A DNA stretch of 64,000 bases from JANOZM01 sp031429355 (GTDB taxonomy: Bacteria > Pseudomonadota > Gammaproteobacteria > Burkholderiales > Burkholderiaceae_E): NCBI GenBank assembly GCA_031429355.1, contig JANOZM010000019.1:25464-89463 (forward strand). Direction: 5' to 3'. Of this stretch, positions 17,448-25,892 are shown one piece after another. The notes under the pieces were generated by a model, which was not told the origin of the DNA, did no database searches, and saw only the letters and a list, made by a program, of their open reading frames with translations. Each line of letters begins with the position of its first letter. Within the stretch, counting starts at the first letter, position 1. The position numbers were made by a program, and so were the translations under genes.

Positions 17448-18418
17448 AAACTGTTTATGTTGCCCGTTTCGCATAAGCGCACAGAAACACTAGAACTGTA
17501 AAGCGACCGCACCTCATTGTTTTTTGTTTTAACACGCAAAGCCCCGTCCGCTGCAACCCCTATACAAACCCCAAATTGCCATTGATCATTTTCAAACCAT
17601 TGCACCGTGTGTTGATGTAACACGTGCTGTGCTTGATAAGCATTTTGATAGGCCGCAAATCCGCGCCCCGCAAAAGCTGGCCAATGACTAAAAAAAACTT
17701 CACTTATGTTGATTGCTAGTTGCTTCCTTAATCTTTGAGAGTCAGCGGTAGAGAGATCTTGCGCAATGTTTGGCACTAAGGCTGCCGGTGTTAGTGCTGT
17801 GGGTGTCATGGCTGTAGGTGTTGGCGATATGGGCATTGAAGCTAGCACCGCGTTTACTGAACTGGATAAGGTACTTTTTGCACCTGTAAAGTCTCCAAAC
17901 ACATTGACACCGACCCCAACTACTAGGCGCATTTGCGAACCTTGCGTTTTCGTTTCAACTAATACGCCACCAATTTTTAATAAACCTTGCTCGCTATTAA
18001 CAACCACATCGTTAGGCCACTTTAGCTTTAAGTCACGCGGCAGCAACTGCTCGACCTTTACTGGTGCTGGCTGTTGCCCAACAGGTCGATTTCCAAAATC
18101 CGTCAAGAAGATTCGCCACCAACGCTCAATGCCTTCAACAACACACAAGCCCACAAAAAGACTAAAGCCATCCAATTTAATCTGGTTAGCGTTGCCATCG
18201 AGCGACATAGAGAATGTGAGACTTTGCTGTGTGTTGCTGTGCCACTGACGACCCCGTTGCCCGCGACCAGCCGTTTGCTGCCACGCTAGCAAAACTTGCT
18301 CGTTTAGCGGCAAACTTTGACCAGCAGGCGTTTGCTGCGGATCAAAATCGGCGAAAGGCCTAGCTAACAAGTCTGTGTTAGTCGAACCTGTCGCATCAAC
18401 TACTTCAAATTTTCGCAT
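17444..18418 (-). CDS. birA: Biotin--[acetyl-CoA-carboxylase] ligase, catalytic domain only
   Basis: 324 aa. Attaches biotin to the acetyl-CoA carboxylase carrier protein. Substrate motif STNTDLL at residues 12-18, biotin/AMP loop QTAGRGQRGRQW at about 48-59, and LKWPNDVVV with KIGGVLVET. The catalytic domain begins at the N-terminus, so the DNA-binding domain of bifunctional BirA is absent and it should not repress the bio operon. About 30 residues near 178-215 (Pro/Thr/Ala repeats TPTAMTPTALTPAALVP) form an insert. It is convergent with coaX, overlapping by 4 bp. Confidence 0.92.
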   Translation of the reverse strand: MRKFEVVDATGSTNTDLLARPFADFDPQQTPAGQSLPLNEQVLLAWQQTAGRGQRGRQWHSNTQQSLTFSMSLDGNANQIKLDGFSLFVGLCVVEGIERWWRIFLTDFGNRPVGQQPAPVKVEQLLPRDLKLKWPNDVVVNSEQGLLKIGGVLVETKTQGSQMRLVVGVGVNVFGDFTGAKSTLSSSVNAVLASMPISPTPTAMTPTALTPAALVPNIAQDLSTADSQRLRKQLAINISEVFFSHWPAFAGRGFAAYQNAYQAQHVLHQHTVQWFENDQWQFGVCIGVAADGALRVKTKNNEVRSLYSSSVSVRLCETGNINSF

Positions 18419-18458
18419 TGGTGCTTGTTTTTCCCTTGGTGTGCGCTATCCTCAAACG

Positions 18459-19574
18459 ATGGACTATCTACGCCCCCCTCGACCCGTGGTAGCGCATCGT
18501 CGCCACAGTGCTTCGAGTTGGCTGCTGGGCGCGTACATTGCAATTCTAATTTACGCCTCGCTGTTTCCATTAATCGGTTGGCGACCAGTCGAGACTGGCT
18601 TATTGAATTTTTTAACCAAACCGTGGCCCAGCTACCAATCGAATTTCGATTTTTTTAGCAATATCTTGGCCTATGTACCGTTGGGTATTTTGGCAGCTTT
18701 TCGCTGGCAGCCCAAACACGGTAACGTGAACGCGCTCCGATTTTCTTTGCTATTAGGATTTACGCTGTCGCTTTGCATGGAGTCGCTGCAAAACTTTTTA
18801 CCCAGCCGCGTGCCATCTTGGGTTGATTTGTTGACCAATAGCATGGGTGCCTTTATTGGCGCCCTAATTGCTACCCCTTATGCAGAGCGCCTCAATGCGT
18901 CAATGCAGTGGCTAACTTTGCGGGGCCGTTGGTTTAACGACGAGGCACAGCCAGCCCTGCTCCTTTTGTTAGGCTGGAGTGCAATTCAAATATTGCCTCA
19001 ATCAAGCTTGTTTTTGGTCGGTGAGTTACCTGGATTAATTAGTGACCAATGGCTAGGTTTAAGCGAGCTCGCGTTCCTAAATTCTTTCGTTGATTTACAA
19101 ACTTCCATCGTTATTGAATCATTTGGAATTGTTCTTACGCTTTGGATTGTGACTACCTTGCTGCTTGAGGTGCTATCCGAATCCGCACCTAAGTTACCTT
19201 TTGGTATTGCACTGATTTGCATTGCATTAGTTGGCAAAAGTATCATGTCAATTCGACTGTCCAATGGTGATCCAATGTATTGGCTTACTGTTGGGGCACA
19301 AAGCGGTCTACTTGTGGGTGCAATTTCGGCTTCGGTTGCCGCTTCGGTTAGCCAGCGATTACGCAGACGAATTGCCATCGCTGCATTACTTGGGTTAATT
19401 GCCCTAGCGAATTTAGCGCCCATATCGGGATACCAAGCGGTCGTATTGGCGAGTTGGACCGACGGTCCGTGGCGCAGTATTGCAGGTGCGTTACGCCACC
19501 TCAGTAGTTTGTGGCCGTGGATTACCTTAGTTCTGCTGCTAGTGCTTAGTCGCCGAGCCAATCAACCAAATTAA
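18459..19574 (+). CDS. VanZ family membrane protein
   Basis: 371 aa with about nine to ten hydrophobic segments. The N-terminal half has the VanZ pattern: a first membrane segment ending in IYASLFPL, then FDFFSNILAYVPLGILAAF and ESLQNFLPSRVPSWVDLLTNSMGAFIG (split across helices). ATG at 18459 is preferred to TTG at 18375, which lies inside birA. The VanZ group name comes from teicoplanin resistance; the molecular role of these longer proteobacterial proteins is unknown. It is divergent from birA, the two starts being 40 bp apart. Confidence 0.82.
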   Translation: MDYLRPPRPVVAHRRHSASSWLLGAYIAILIYASLFPLIGWRPVETGLLNFLTKPWPSYQSNFDFFSNILAYVPLGILAAFRWQPKHGNVNALRFSLLLGFTLSLCMESLQNFLPSRVPSWVDLLTNSMGAFIGALIATPYAERLNASMQWLTLRGRWFNDEAQPALLLLLGWSAIQILPQSSLFLVGELPGLISDQWLGLSELAFLNSFVDLQTSIVIESFGIVLTLWIVTTLLLEVLSESAPKLPFGIALICIALVGKSIMSIRLSNGDPMYWLTVGAQSGLLVGAISASVAASVSQRLRRRIAIAALLGLIALANLAPISGYQAVVLASWTDGPWRSIAGALRHLSSLWPWITLVLLLVLSRRANQPN

Positions 19575-19683
19575 TTGCGCCCAGTATAATGAAAAGTTGA
19601 GCGTAAGCGTATTGTCCGACAAGTACTCGCACTAATTGTAATTTCTGCAGTTACTTTTATTTTATAAAACGAATCCATAAAAC

Positions 19684-20001
19684 ATGTCCGAGCCGTACTA
19701 CAAGCACCATATTTTCTTTTGCACCAACTCGCGTGATAACGATCGAGCCAGCTGCAATGATTGCGGCGCGCAAAAGCTGCAAGAGCACGCCAAACTAAGA
19801 ATCAAACAACTTAATTTATCGGGCAAAGGCAATGTGCGGGTTAACAAGGCCGGCTGCTTAGATCGTTGCGACGAAGGTCCCGTTGCTGTGGTTTATCCCG
19901 AGGGCGTTTGGTACACCTTTGTTGATGAGCAAGACATTGATGAAATTTGCGAGTCTCATTTGGCTAATGGCCAACCTGTTGAGCGATTACGGCTCAAGTA
20001 A
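19684..20001 (+). CDS. (2Fe-2S) thioredoxin-like ferredoxin
   Basis: 105 aa, the thioredoxin-fold [2Fe-2S] ferredoxin family. Cys ligands are candidates in FFCTNSRDNDRASCNDCG and KAGCLDRCDEGP, the usual positions for this fold, with the conserved GVWYTFVD near the C-terminus. It would be a cytoplasmic single-electron carrier; its partner is unknown. It is followed after 6 bp by an alpha/beta hydrolase gene, a pairing common in betaproteobacteria. Confidence 0.88.
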   Translation: MSEPYYKHHIFFCTNSRDNDRASCNDCGAQKLQEHAKLRIKQLNLSGKGNVRVNKAGCLDRCDEGPVAVVYPEGVWYTFVDEQDIDEICESHLANGQPVERLRLK

Positions 20002-20007
20002 AACCGA

Positions 20008-20715
20008 ATGACCTCTACAAAATTATTGCTAGAAGGTGTCTCTGGTGCAATCGATCTTTTAGTCGAAGAACCAGATGGCCAACCCAAAGGTATTGCTTGG
20101 GTTGGCCATCCACACCCTTTGTTTGGCGGCACGCGCGATAACAAAGTGGTTCAAACCATGGCCCGCGCGCTACTGGCTCTTGGGTATCAAGTCTTACGAC
20201 AAAATTTTCGGGGGGTGGGTGCCAGTGGCGGTACATTTGACCACGGGGCAGGTGAGACTACAGACGCCCTACAAGTACTTAATTGGGCTCGCGCAAAGCA
20301 GCCGAATTTGCCCGTCGTTATAACCGGATTTTCTTTTGGTAGCGTGGTGGCCGCAAATCTGGTCCAGATACTGACCCAAAATGACGAACCAAAAGTTGAC
20401 CTGAATTTGGGTTTAAATTCAGCCTCGAATTTAGCCTTAATTGCTTCGCCAATCATTGAACAAATCGTCCTGGTTGGTACCGCAGTGACTCGCTGGACCG
20501 TTCCACCAATACCACAAACTAGCTTGATTATTCACGGCGCGCAAGACGACGTGATACCTTTGGCGGCGGTGCAAACATGGGCCGACAAGCATCAACTAAA
20601 GCTTACGGTCGTCGAGTCAACTGGCCATTTTTTTCATGGTCAGTTAAATCGCCTAAAGAACTTAATGTTTGACCATTGGCAGCGACCTGATCTACGGGTC
20701 GAGGAACTTTCTTAA
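20008..20715 (+). CDS. Alpha/beta hydrolase
   Basis: 235 aa. Catalytic triad visible: nucleophile elbow GFSFGS (Ser at about residue 111), acid in GAQDDVIPL at about 178-186 and His in STGHFFHG at about 206-213. The oxyanion region GHPHPLFGGTRDNKVV matches the small serine hydrolases of the KANL3/Tex30-like type. Substrate unknown, cytoplasmic. Six bases after the ferredoxin gene, so probably co-transcribed. Confidence 0.85.
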   Translation: MTSTKLLLEGVSGAIDLLVEEPDGQPKGIAWVGHPHPLFGGTRDNKVVQTMARALLALGYQVLRQNFRGVGASGGTFDHGAGETTDALQVLNWARAKQPNLPVVITGFSFGSVVAANLVQILTQNDEPKVDLNLGLNSASNLALIASPIIEQIVLVGTAVTRWTVPPIPQTSLIIHGAQDDVIPLAAVQTWADKHQLKLTVVESTGHFFHGQLNRLKNLMFDHWQRPDLRVEELS

Positions 20716-20749
20716 AAAAATCACAAGGTAACCACTGGAGACATTTGAA

Positions 20750-21247
20750 ATGACTGAAGCAATATCAAAAACCCCAAAAGGGGTGGAAGAAATAGCAAAG
20801 CGCACTTTCGGCCTTAATTTGAAGATGCGCCAGTTGTTAATTTTGATTGACGGTAAACGCGGCTTAGCAGAGCTTGAAAAAATGGTGCCCACTTTGGACG
20901 TTCCCGGCTGTCTCGCCGAGCTGATCAATGACGGCTTCATTCAACGTGAAGAAGTTGTCGTTCAACAAACTACTGTAAACAAAAATTCAGAGATTCCTGC
21001 CGTAGTAATAGCACCAGTAACGGGTGTTGCTGTTAATGCCAAGAATGCACAAGAAGTAGTGCGCCGAACTGCAACTTTAATTACCAACACCTTGGGCCCG
21101 AATGGCGATGACTTTGCGTTACGAATTGAACGCTGCAAAACTCTCGACGAATTACGCGAACTCGTGCCACAAATGTTTGCCGTAGTTGAGGGCGTTAGAG
21201 GCAGCATGGTGTTGGCTGACTTTAAGCGCCGCCTAGGAGTTATTTAG
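20750..21247 (+). CDS. Conserved protein of unknown function, first of a tandem pair
   Basis: 165 aa, not assigned to a named family. The N-terminal 65 residues (KGVEEIAKRTFGLNLKMRQL, LILIDGKRGLAELEKMV, CLAELINDGFIQ) look like a small winged-helix-like module; the same pattern occurs in the next gene. A Thr/Val/Ala-rich linker at about 70-100 leads to a helical C-terminal part (ERCKTLDELRELVPQMFAVVEG, KRRLGVI). No signal peptide, no catalytic motif. A GGAG ribosome-binding site lies about 11 bp before the ATG. Starts 34 bp after the hydrolase gene. Confidence 0.7.
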   Translation: MTEAISKTPKGVEEIAKRTFGLNLKMRQLLILIDGKRGLAELEKMVPTLDVPGCLAELINDGFIQREEVVVQQTTVNKNSEIPAVVIAPVTGVAVNAKNAQEVVRRTATLITNTLGPNGDDFALRIERCKTLDELRELVPQMFAVVEGVRGSMVLADFKRRLGVI

Positions 21248-21252
21248 AGCTT

Positions 21253-21735
21253 ATGTATTCTAGTCGCCGTATCGATTCACGTCTCGTTTATGCAAAAACC
21301 GAAGCGGGGGTAAAAGAAATTACCGCACGTTCTCTTGGCCTCTCGCAGGGAGCGCGGCGCGTGCTTATTTTATTGGACGGAAAACGGGCTTTAAGCCAAT
21401 TACCCGGCTTTGTTCGGCCAGGCGATTTAGTGAACATCGTCGATCAACTTGAAAGTGCAAGCCTTGTCACTTTAATTGGTATTTCAGATACCGCGCCGGG
21501 CGATCAAAACCAAGAGCAGGAAGCGTTAAACCGACTTAAGCCGCGCTTTAAAGAAATGTTCGCACGCGAGCTTGGCGCAGTCGGCAAGGTGTTTGATGCG
21601 CGCGTCCATGACGCAGTTACCTTGGACGTGATGCGCGCAGCTCTGCGTGAAGGAATCGATTACATTAAAGAGTATGCCGACCCCAATACGGCGCGACGCA
21701 TGGTTGACTATGTTCGAGCAGTTTTAAACGCATAA
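21253..21735 (+). CDS. Conserved protein of unknown function, second of a tandem pair
   Basis: 160 aa, paralogue of the preceding gene by pattern: both have KGVEEI/AGVKEI, a GL segment, LILxDGKRxL, and a C-terminal helical part with TLDxxR (TLDELRELV versus TLDVMRAALREGIDYIKEY). The N-terminal module resembles a winged helix; the C-terminal part might mediate oligomerisation. Function unknown. Five bases after its paralogue, hence one transcript. A carboxypeptidase gene follows after 115 bp. Confidence 0.68.
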   Translation: MYSSRRIDSRLVYAKTEAGVKEITARSLGLSQGARRVLILLDGKRALSQLPGFVRPGDLVNIVDQLESASLVTLIGISDTAPGDQNQEQEALNRLKPRFKEMFARELGAVGKVFDARVHDAVTLDVMRAALREGIDYIKEYADPNTARRMVDYVRAVLNA

Positions 21736-21850
21736 TTTCGACAAAAACAAGTTTTACCCTTTAGTTCTATCCATAAGTTCGCCACTTACGTTTTTTTGAA
21801 TGTACCGGCTTCATCGTGCATTCGTATCCATAGCAAAAGGTTTTAAATTC

Positions 21851-23050
21851 ATGAAGTTCTTGTTGCCCCGTAGCGGCGGCTCAATCGTTTTGAGCGCGTT
21901 GTCATTGATTGTTTCAGCCTTCGCTTGCGTTAGCCTTCTGTTAAGCAGCACACCCGTTTGGGCGCAAGCCGCGCCTCCACCGGCGATTGCCGGTAAAGCT
22001 TGGTTTTTACTCGATATGACCAGTGGCCAAGTACTGGTTAGCGAGCAACCCGATGCCAAAGTTGAACCCGCATCGCTTACCAAATTGATGACGGCTTACT
22101 TAACCTTCGCAGCCTTACGTGATAAAAAAATTACGCCGGCCACTCGACCTGTCGTTTCTCCACTCGCTTATGCAGCTATTGGTTCGCGTATGTTTGTCGA
22201 CCCAAAAGCGCCAGCCACGGTCGATGAATTACTTAGCGGGATGATTATTCAATCAGGTAACGATGCTTCCATTATTTTGGCTGAAGCGGTAGGCGGCAGC
22301 GAACCGGCGTTTGTTCAAATGATGAATCGCCAAGCGCAGCAGTTAGGCATGAAAAACACCCAATTTGCTAATTCAACGGGTCTGCCAGACGCTTCACTAT
22401 TTTCGACCGCCCGCGATTTAGCCACACTGGCTAGTCGCTTGATTGTTGATTTTCCTGAGCAGTACGCTCAGTACTACAACAAAAAAAGTTATAGCTATAA
22501 CAATATCAGCCAAGAAAACCGCAACCGTTTGTTGTTTATCGATCCCACAGTAGATGGCGTTAAAACGGGTTTTACCGAGGCCGCTGGCTACTGCTTAATT
22601 GCCTCGTCAAAGCGCGACCAAGCTGGCATTGGTTCGCGTCGACTATTGTCGGTTGTGTTGGGTACCAGTTCGATGGCGGCGCGGGCTACCGAGTCGCAAA
22701 AACTACTGGCATGGGGTTTTCAAAACTTTGACTTGGCGCGGTTTTATCCTACCGGGCAAACCGTTGGCAGCTATGAAGTGTGGAAAGGTAAAGTAGACAA
22801 AGTAGCGGGCGTTGTGGACAACGGTTTGTTAGTCACTGTACCCAAAGGCCAAGTCGAAAGCTTGAAAGCCGAAATCGAACGCTTGCAGCCCCTTATTGCA
22901 CCTATTGCAAAAGGCCAACGCATAGGTACGGTTCGCATTAAATTAGCCGAAAAAGTAGTTGCCGAAAAACCTTTAATTGCCAATGAAGCCATTGAGCAAG
23001 CCGGCATATTTGGCCGAGCGATCGATACAATTAAATTGTGGATGCGTTGA
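21851..23050 (+). CDS. dacC: D-alanyl-D-alanine carboxypeptidase (PBP5/6 type)
   Basis: 399 aa (from ATG 21851, with AAAGG about 10 bp upstream; ATG 21800 would add 17 residues). Trims the terminal D-Ala of peptidoglycan stem peptides in the periplasm. Signal peptide ending near VWAQA. Penicillin-binding motifs: SLTK (SxxK, nucleophile Ser), SGNDAS (SxN) and KTGFTEAAG (KTG). C-terminal beta-rich domain followed by an amphipathic tail (IFGRAIDTIKLWMR) for membrane association, as in PBP5/PBP6. A DUF493 gene follows after 41 bp. Confidence 0.92.
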   Translation: MKFLLPRSGGSIVLSALSLIVSAFACVSLLLSSTPVWAQAAPPPAIAGKAWFLLDMTSGQVLVSEQPDAKVEPASLTKLMTAYLTFAALRDKKITPATRPVVSPLAYAAIGSRMFVDPKAPATVDELLSGMIIQSGNDASIILAEAVGGSEPAFVQMMNRQAQQLGMKNTQFANSTGLPDASLFSTARDLATLASRLIVDFPEQYAQYYNKKSYSYNNISQENRNRLLFIDPTVDGVKTGFTEAAGYCLIASSKRDQAGIGSRRLLSVVLGTSSMAARATESQKLLAWGFQNFDLARFYPTGQTVGSYEVWKGKVDKVAGVVDNGLLVTVPKGQVESLKAEIERLQPLIAPIAKGQRIGTVRIKLAEKVVAEKPLIANEAIEQAGIFGRAIDTIKLWMR

Positions 23051-23091
23051 ATTGAACGCATTAACATCAGCCTAGCAAGGAGGTCCCGACA

Positions 23092-23370
23092 ATGACTGAA
23101 TCAAATTCTAGCTCCGAAACATTGCTGGTGTTTCCAACCGACTTTCCTGTCAAAGTGATGGGCAAACGAGTCGATGGCTTTGCCGATGAAATTGTAAAAA
23201 TCGTCAAACAGTTTGCGCCTGATTTCGATGAAAAAACCTTAGAAATGCGTCCTTCGAAAGAAGGCAACTATTTGGGTTTAACCGCCACCATTAGGGCCAC
23301 ATCCAAACCGCAACTCGATGACTTGTATCGTGCATTAACGGCCCATCCCATGGTTAAAATCGCGTTGTAA
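23092..23370 (+). CDS. ybeD: DUF493 family protein (YbeD-like)
   Basis: 92 aa, full length for the family: FPTDFPVKVMGK, VDGFADEIVKIV and the ferredoxin-like fold ending in YRALTAHPMVKIAL. YbeD-like proteins have an ACT-like fold and occur before lipB in many proteobacteria; a lipoate-related or regulatory role is suspected but unproven. An unusually perfect Shine-Dalgarno (AAGGAGGT, 23077-23084) sits 7 bp before the ATG. lipB starts eight bases after its stop. Confidence 0.9.
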   Translation: MTESNSSSETLLVFPTDFPVKVMGKRVDGFADEIVKIVKQFAPDFDEKTLEMRPSKEGNYLGLTATIRATSKPQLDDLYRALTAHPMVKIAL

Positions 23371-23378
23371 ATATTGGC

Positions 23379-24137
23379 GTGCAAACCCTACTTCGCAACT
23401 TAGGACGCGTCGACTATCAAACTAGTTTGTTAGCGATGCGCCAATTTACCGAACAACGTACCGGCGAAACACCCGATGAAATTTGGTTCTTAGAGCATCC
23501 CGCTGTGTTCACAATGGGTCAAGCCGCAAAACCCGAGCATCTTTTAAACACCGGCCAGACGCCCGTGGTTTACGTCGAGCGTGGTGGGCAAGTGACCTAC
23601 CACGGCCCCGGCCAATTAGTGGCCTATCTAATGCTTGATTTGCGCCGCCTTCGCCATAACGACAAGGCCATGACTGTTAAAAATTTAGTGTGCCAGTTAG
23701 AGCAAAGTTTAATCGACACGCTAACCCAGTTTGGCCTTACATCAGCCCGTAAAACCGGTGCGCCAGGTGTGTATATTCACGATCCTATTAACGACACGGT
23801 TGGCGCAAAAATTGCAGCCTTGGGCCTAAAAATTCGTAAAAATTGCTGCTTTCATGGTGTTGCTCTAAACGTGGATATGGACCTAGAGCCGTTTAGCCGA
23901 ATTAACCCTTGCGGTTACGCTGATTTAGCCGTCACGGATATTCAGGCAGAGCTACAGAATTTAACTCAGACAGCCGCCCTAAAGACAGCAAGTGGTGCGG
24001 TTAATTCCCCCAAACATCAGTTGATGCAAACAGCACAAGAAAACTTAGCGCACAATCTGACTATTCAATTGGGCTTAAGTTTGCAATATGCGGCCATAGA
24101 CGCATCAGCAACTAGCCTAACGACGCCACTATTTTAA
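23379..24137 (+). CDS. lipB: Lipoyl(octanoyl) transferase
   Basis: 252 aa. Transfers octanoyl from acyl carrier protein to lipoyl domains, the first step of lipoate synthesis. Family motifs EHPAVFTMGQ, RGGQVTYHGPGQLVAYL (substrate pocket), GAKIAALGLKI with the catalytic Lys, and RINPCGY with the acyl-carrying Cys are intact. A C-terminal extension of about 45 residues (Thr/Ala-rich) follows. The start is GTG; the first residues MQTLLRNLGRVDYQTSL match the usual LipB beginning. lipA follows immediately. Confidence 0.94.
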   Translation: MQTLLRNLGRVDYQTSLLAMRQFTEQRTGETPDEIWFLEHPAVFTMGQAAKPEHLLNTGQTPVVYVERGGQVTYHGPGQLVAYLMLDLRRLRHNDKAMTVKNLVCQLEQSLIDTLTQFGLTSARKTGAPGVYIHDPINDTVGAKIAALGLKIRKNCCFHGVALNVDMDLEPFSRINPCGYADLAVTDIQAELQNLTQTAALKTASGAVNSPKHQLMQTAQENLAHNLTIQLGLSLQYAAIDASATSLTTPLF

Positions 24138-24162
24138 GTTGATCACGAAACCAACTAAGCTT

Positions 24163-25161
24163 ATGACAGAACAAACGACTACCCAGCCAAAGCCTTACGA
24201 CGCTACCGTAAAACAAAAAGGTGCCGATAAAACGATTCGTATTCCGATTAAGGTCATTCGAGCAGATGAATCGACAACCCCTGCCTTACGCAAGCCCGAT
24301 TGGATTCGCGTAAAGGCGCCCGCTTCGACGGGGCGTTTTCAAGAGATTAAAGCCATTTTGCGCGAGCATCAATTGCACACGGTTTGCGAAGAAGCCAGTT
24401 GCCCCAACATTGGCGAGTGCTTTGGTAAAGGTACCGCCACCTTCATGATCATGGGCGACAAATGTACCCGTCGCTGCCCGTTCTGCGATGTAGGCCACGG
24501 CCGACCCGATCCACTCGATATAAACGAGCCAGCCAATTTGGCCAAAACGATTGCTGCTTTAAAACTAAACTATGTCGTTATTACTAGCGTTGATCGTGAC
24601 GACCTTCGCGACGGTGGTGCGCAACATTTTGTTGACTGTATCGAGCAAGTACGTGCGCTGTCACCAAGAACCCAGATAGAAATTTTAGTGCCCGATTTTC
24701 GCGGACGTTTAGATCGTGCATTGGCCATTTTAAAAGCAGCGCCGCCGGATGTGATGAATCACAACTTAGAAACGGTGCCAAGACTTTACAAGCAAGCCCG
24801 CCCCGGTTCAGATTATTGGCATTCTTTAAAGCTACTAAAAGACTTTAAAGAACTGCATCCGAACACACCAACCAAATCCGGCATCATGGTGGGTCTTGGT
24901 GAAACCGATGAAGAAATTGTGCAGACCATGAAAGACCTACGGGCGCACAATGTTGATATGTTAACGGTTGGGCAATACCTATCGCCATCAAGCCATCACT
25001 TGCCCGTGACGCGTTATGTCCATCCGGACGTGTTTAAGCAATTTGAAGAGCAAGCCTATGCCATGGGGTTTCAACATGCAGCGATTGGTGCATTAGTTCG
25101 TAGTAGCTACCATGCCGATCAGCAAGCACATGCAGCTGGTCTTGAAAGCACGGTTGTTTAA
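24163..25161 (+). CDS. lipA: Lipoyl synthase
   Basis: 332 aa radical-SAM enzyme that inserts two sulfurs into protein-bound octanoate. Auxiliary cluster Cys in CEEASCPNIGEC, radical-SAM motif CTRRCPFC, and the C-terminal RSSYHAD whose Ser is the auxiliary-cluster ligand. The N-terminal extension of about 60 residues before the core is common in betaproteobacteria. ATG at 24163 is preferred to TTG at 24139, which is two bases from the lipB stop; either is possible. Confidence 0.95.
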   Translation: MTEQTTTQPKPYDATVKQKGADKTIRIPIKVIRADESTTPALRKPDWIRVKAPASTGRFQEIKAILREHQLHTVCEEASCPNIGECFGKGTATFMIMGDKCTRRCPFCDVGHGRPDPLDINEPANLAKTIAALKLNYVVITSVDRDDLRDGGAQHFVDCIEQVRALSPRTQIEILVPDFRGRLDRALAILKAAPPDVMNHNLETVPRLYKQARPGSDYWHSLKLLKDFKELHPNTPTKSGIMVGLGETDEEIVQTMKDLRAHNVDMLTVGQYLSPSSHHLPVTRYVHPDVFKQFEEQAYAMGFQHAAIGALVRSSYHADQQAHAAGLESTVV

Positions 25162-25212
25162 AAACGAACCTTGTTACTATCGATCGGCCGTTGATTGCGT
25201 TTGAGGCTTAAC

Positions 25213-25300
25213 TTGCGGCTGAACTTATTTGTGACGGCTGAGCTTAACTGTGACGGCTGAGCTTAACTGTGACGGCCGAGCTTAACCGAGGGCTGAGCTT
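25213..25300. repeat. Short tandem repeat, 19-bp unit, 3-5 copies
   Basis: Units of 19 bp (consensus gtgacggctgagcttaact) start at 25231, 25250 and 25269; the third has a few changes, and degenerate partial copies flank them at about 25213 and 25288. The last partial copy supplies the stop codon of the TlpA-like gene on the minus strand. It fills most of the gap between lipA and that gene. Confidence 0.85.
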
Positions 25301-25808
25301 ATTTGAGTTTAGGCAGGCGCTTGTCAAGCAGTTGACTTAAGTCTTCGAAGTCGGGCGCGCCCACCCACCGTTTAATAATATTGCCCTGTTCATCAATCAA
25401 AATGTTGGTCGGGGTAATTTTTATGTCGCCAAATTTTTTTGCGATTTGTCCGTCAACATCCAATGCAACATTAAACGGGATGCCGCGCGTTTTTACAAAA
25501 TTCAAAACATAGTCAGCCCGATCGTAAGACATGGCCACGGCCACCGTCTTATAGCCACGGTTTTCAAATTTTTTAAAGGTATCGACAATTTTGGGCATCT
25601 CGGCAACACAAGTTACACAACTAGTAGCCCAAAAATTGACCAACACCATTTTGCCTTTTAAACCCGAGGTAGTCAGTTGCGTTCCGTCAATGTTTTTGTA
25701 AGTAACTTCTGGCGCTTGATCGGGTTTTGTCCAAACGCCGCTCAGCATAACCAAACCTGCAGTCAATACTAAGGCAACTAATATTTTTACAATCAGACTC
25801 TTGTTCAT
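25299..25808 (-). CDS. TlpA/ResA-like membrane-anchored thioredoxin
   Basis: 169 aa. An N-terminal membrane anchor (residues 5-24) is followed by an AhpC/TSA-Redoxin thioredoxin fold facing the periplasm. Redox motif CVTC at about residues 65-68 within NFWATSCVTCVAEMP, and the cis-Pro loop ITPTNILID. Such proteins reduce disulfides, for example in apocytochromes c. ATG at 25808 is preferred to GTG at 25814. It is divergent from the ATP-grasp gene, and its 3' end runs into a tandem repeat. Confidence 0.87.
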   Translation of the reverse strand: MNKSLIVKILVALVLTAGLVMLSGVWTKPDQAPEVTYKNIDGTQLTTSGLKGKMVLVNFWATSCVTCVAEMPKIVDTFKKFENRGYKTVAVAMSYDRADYVLNFVKTRGIPFNVALDVDGQIAKKFGDIKITPTNILIDEQGNIIKRWVGAPDFEDLSQLLDKRLPKLK

Positions 25809-25892
25809 GGGCACTTGTTCATAGTCACTTATTTATAGTTACTTAAGTAGCAGCAGTTTATGTTTTATCAACAACCCTATTATAGTGGCGAC

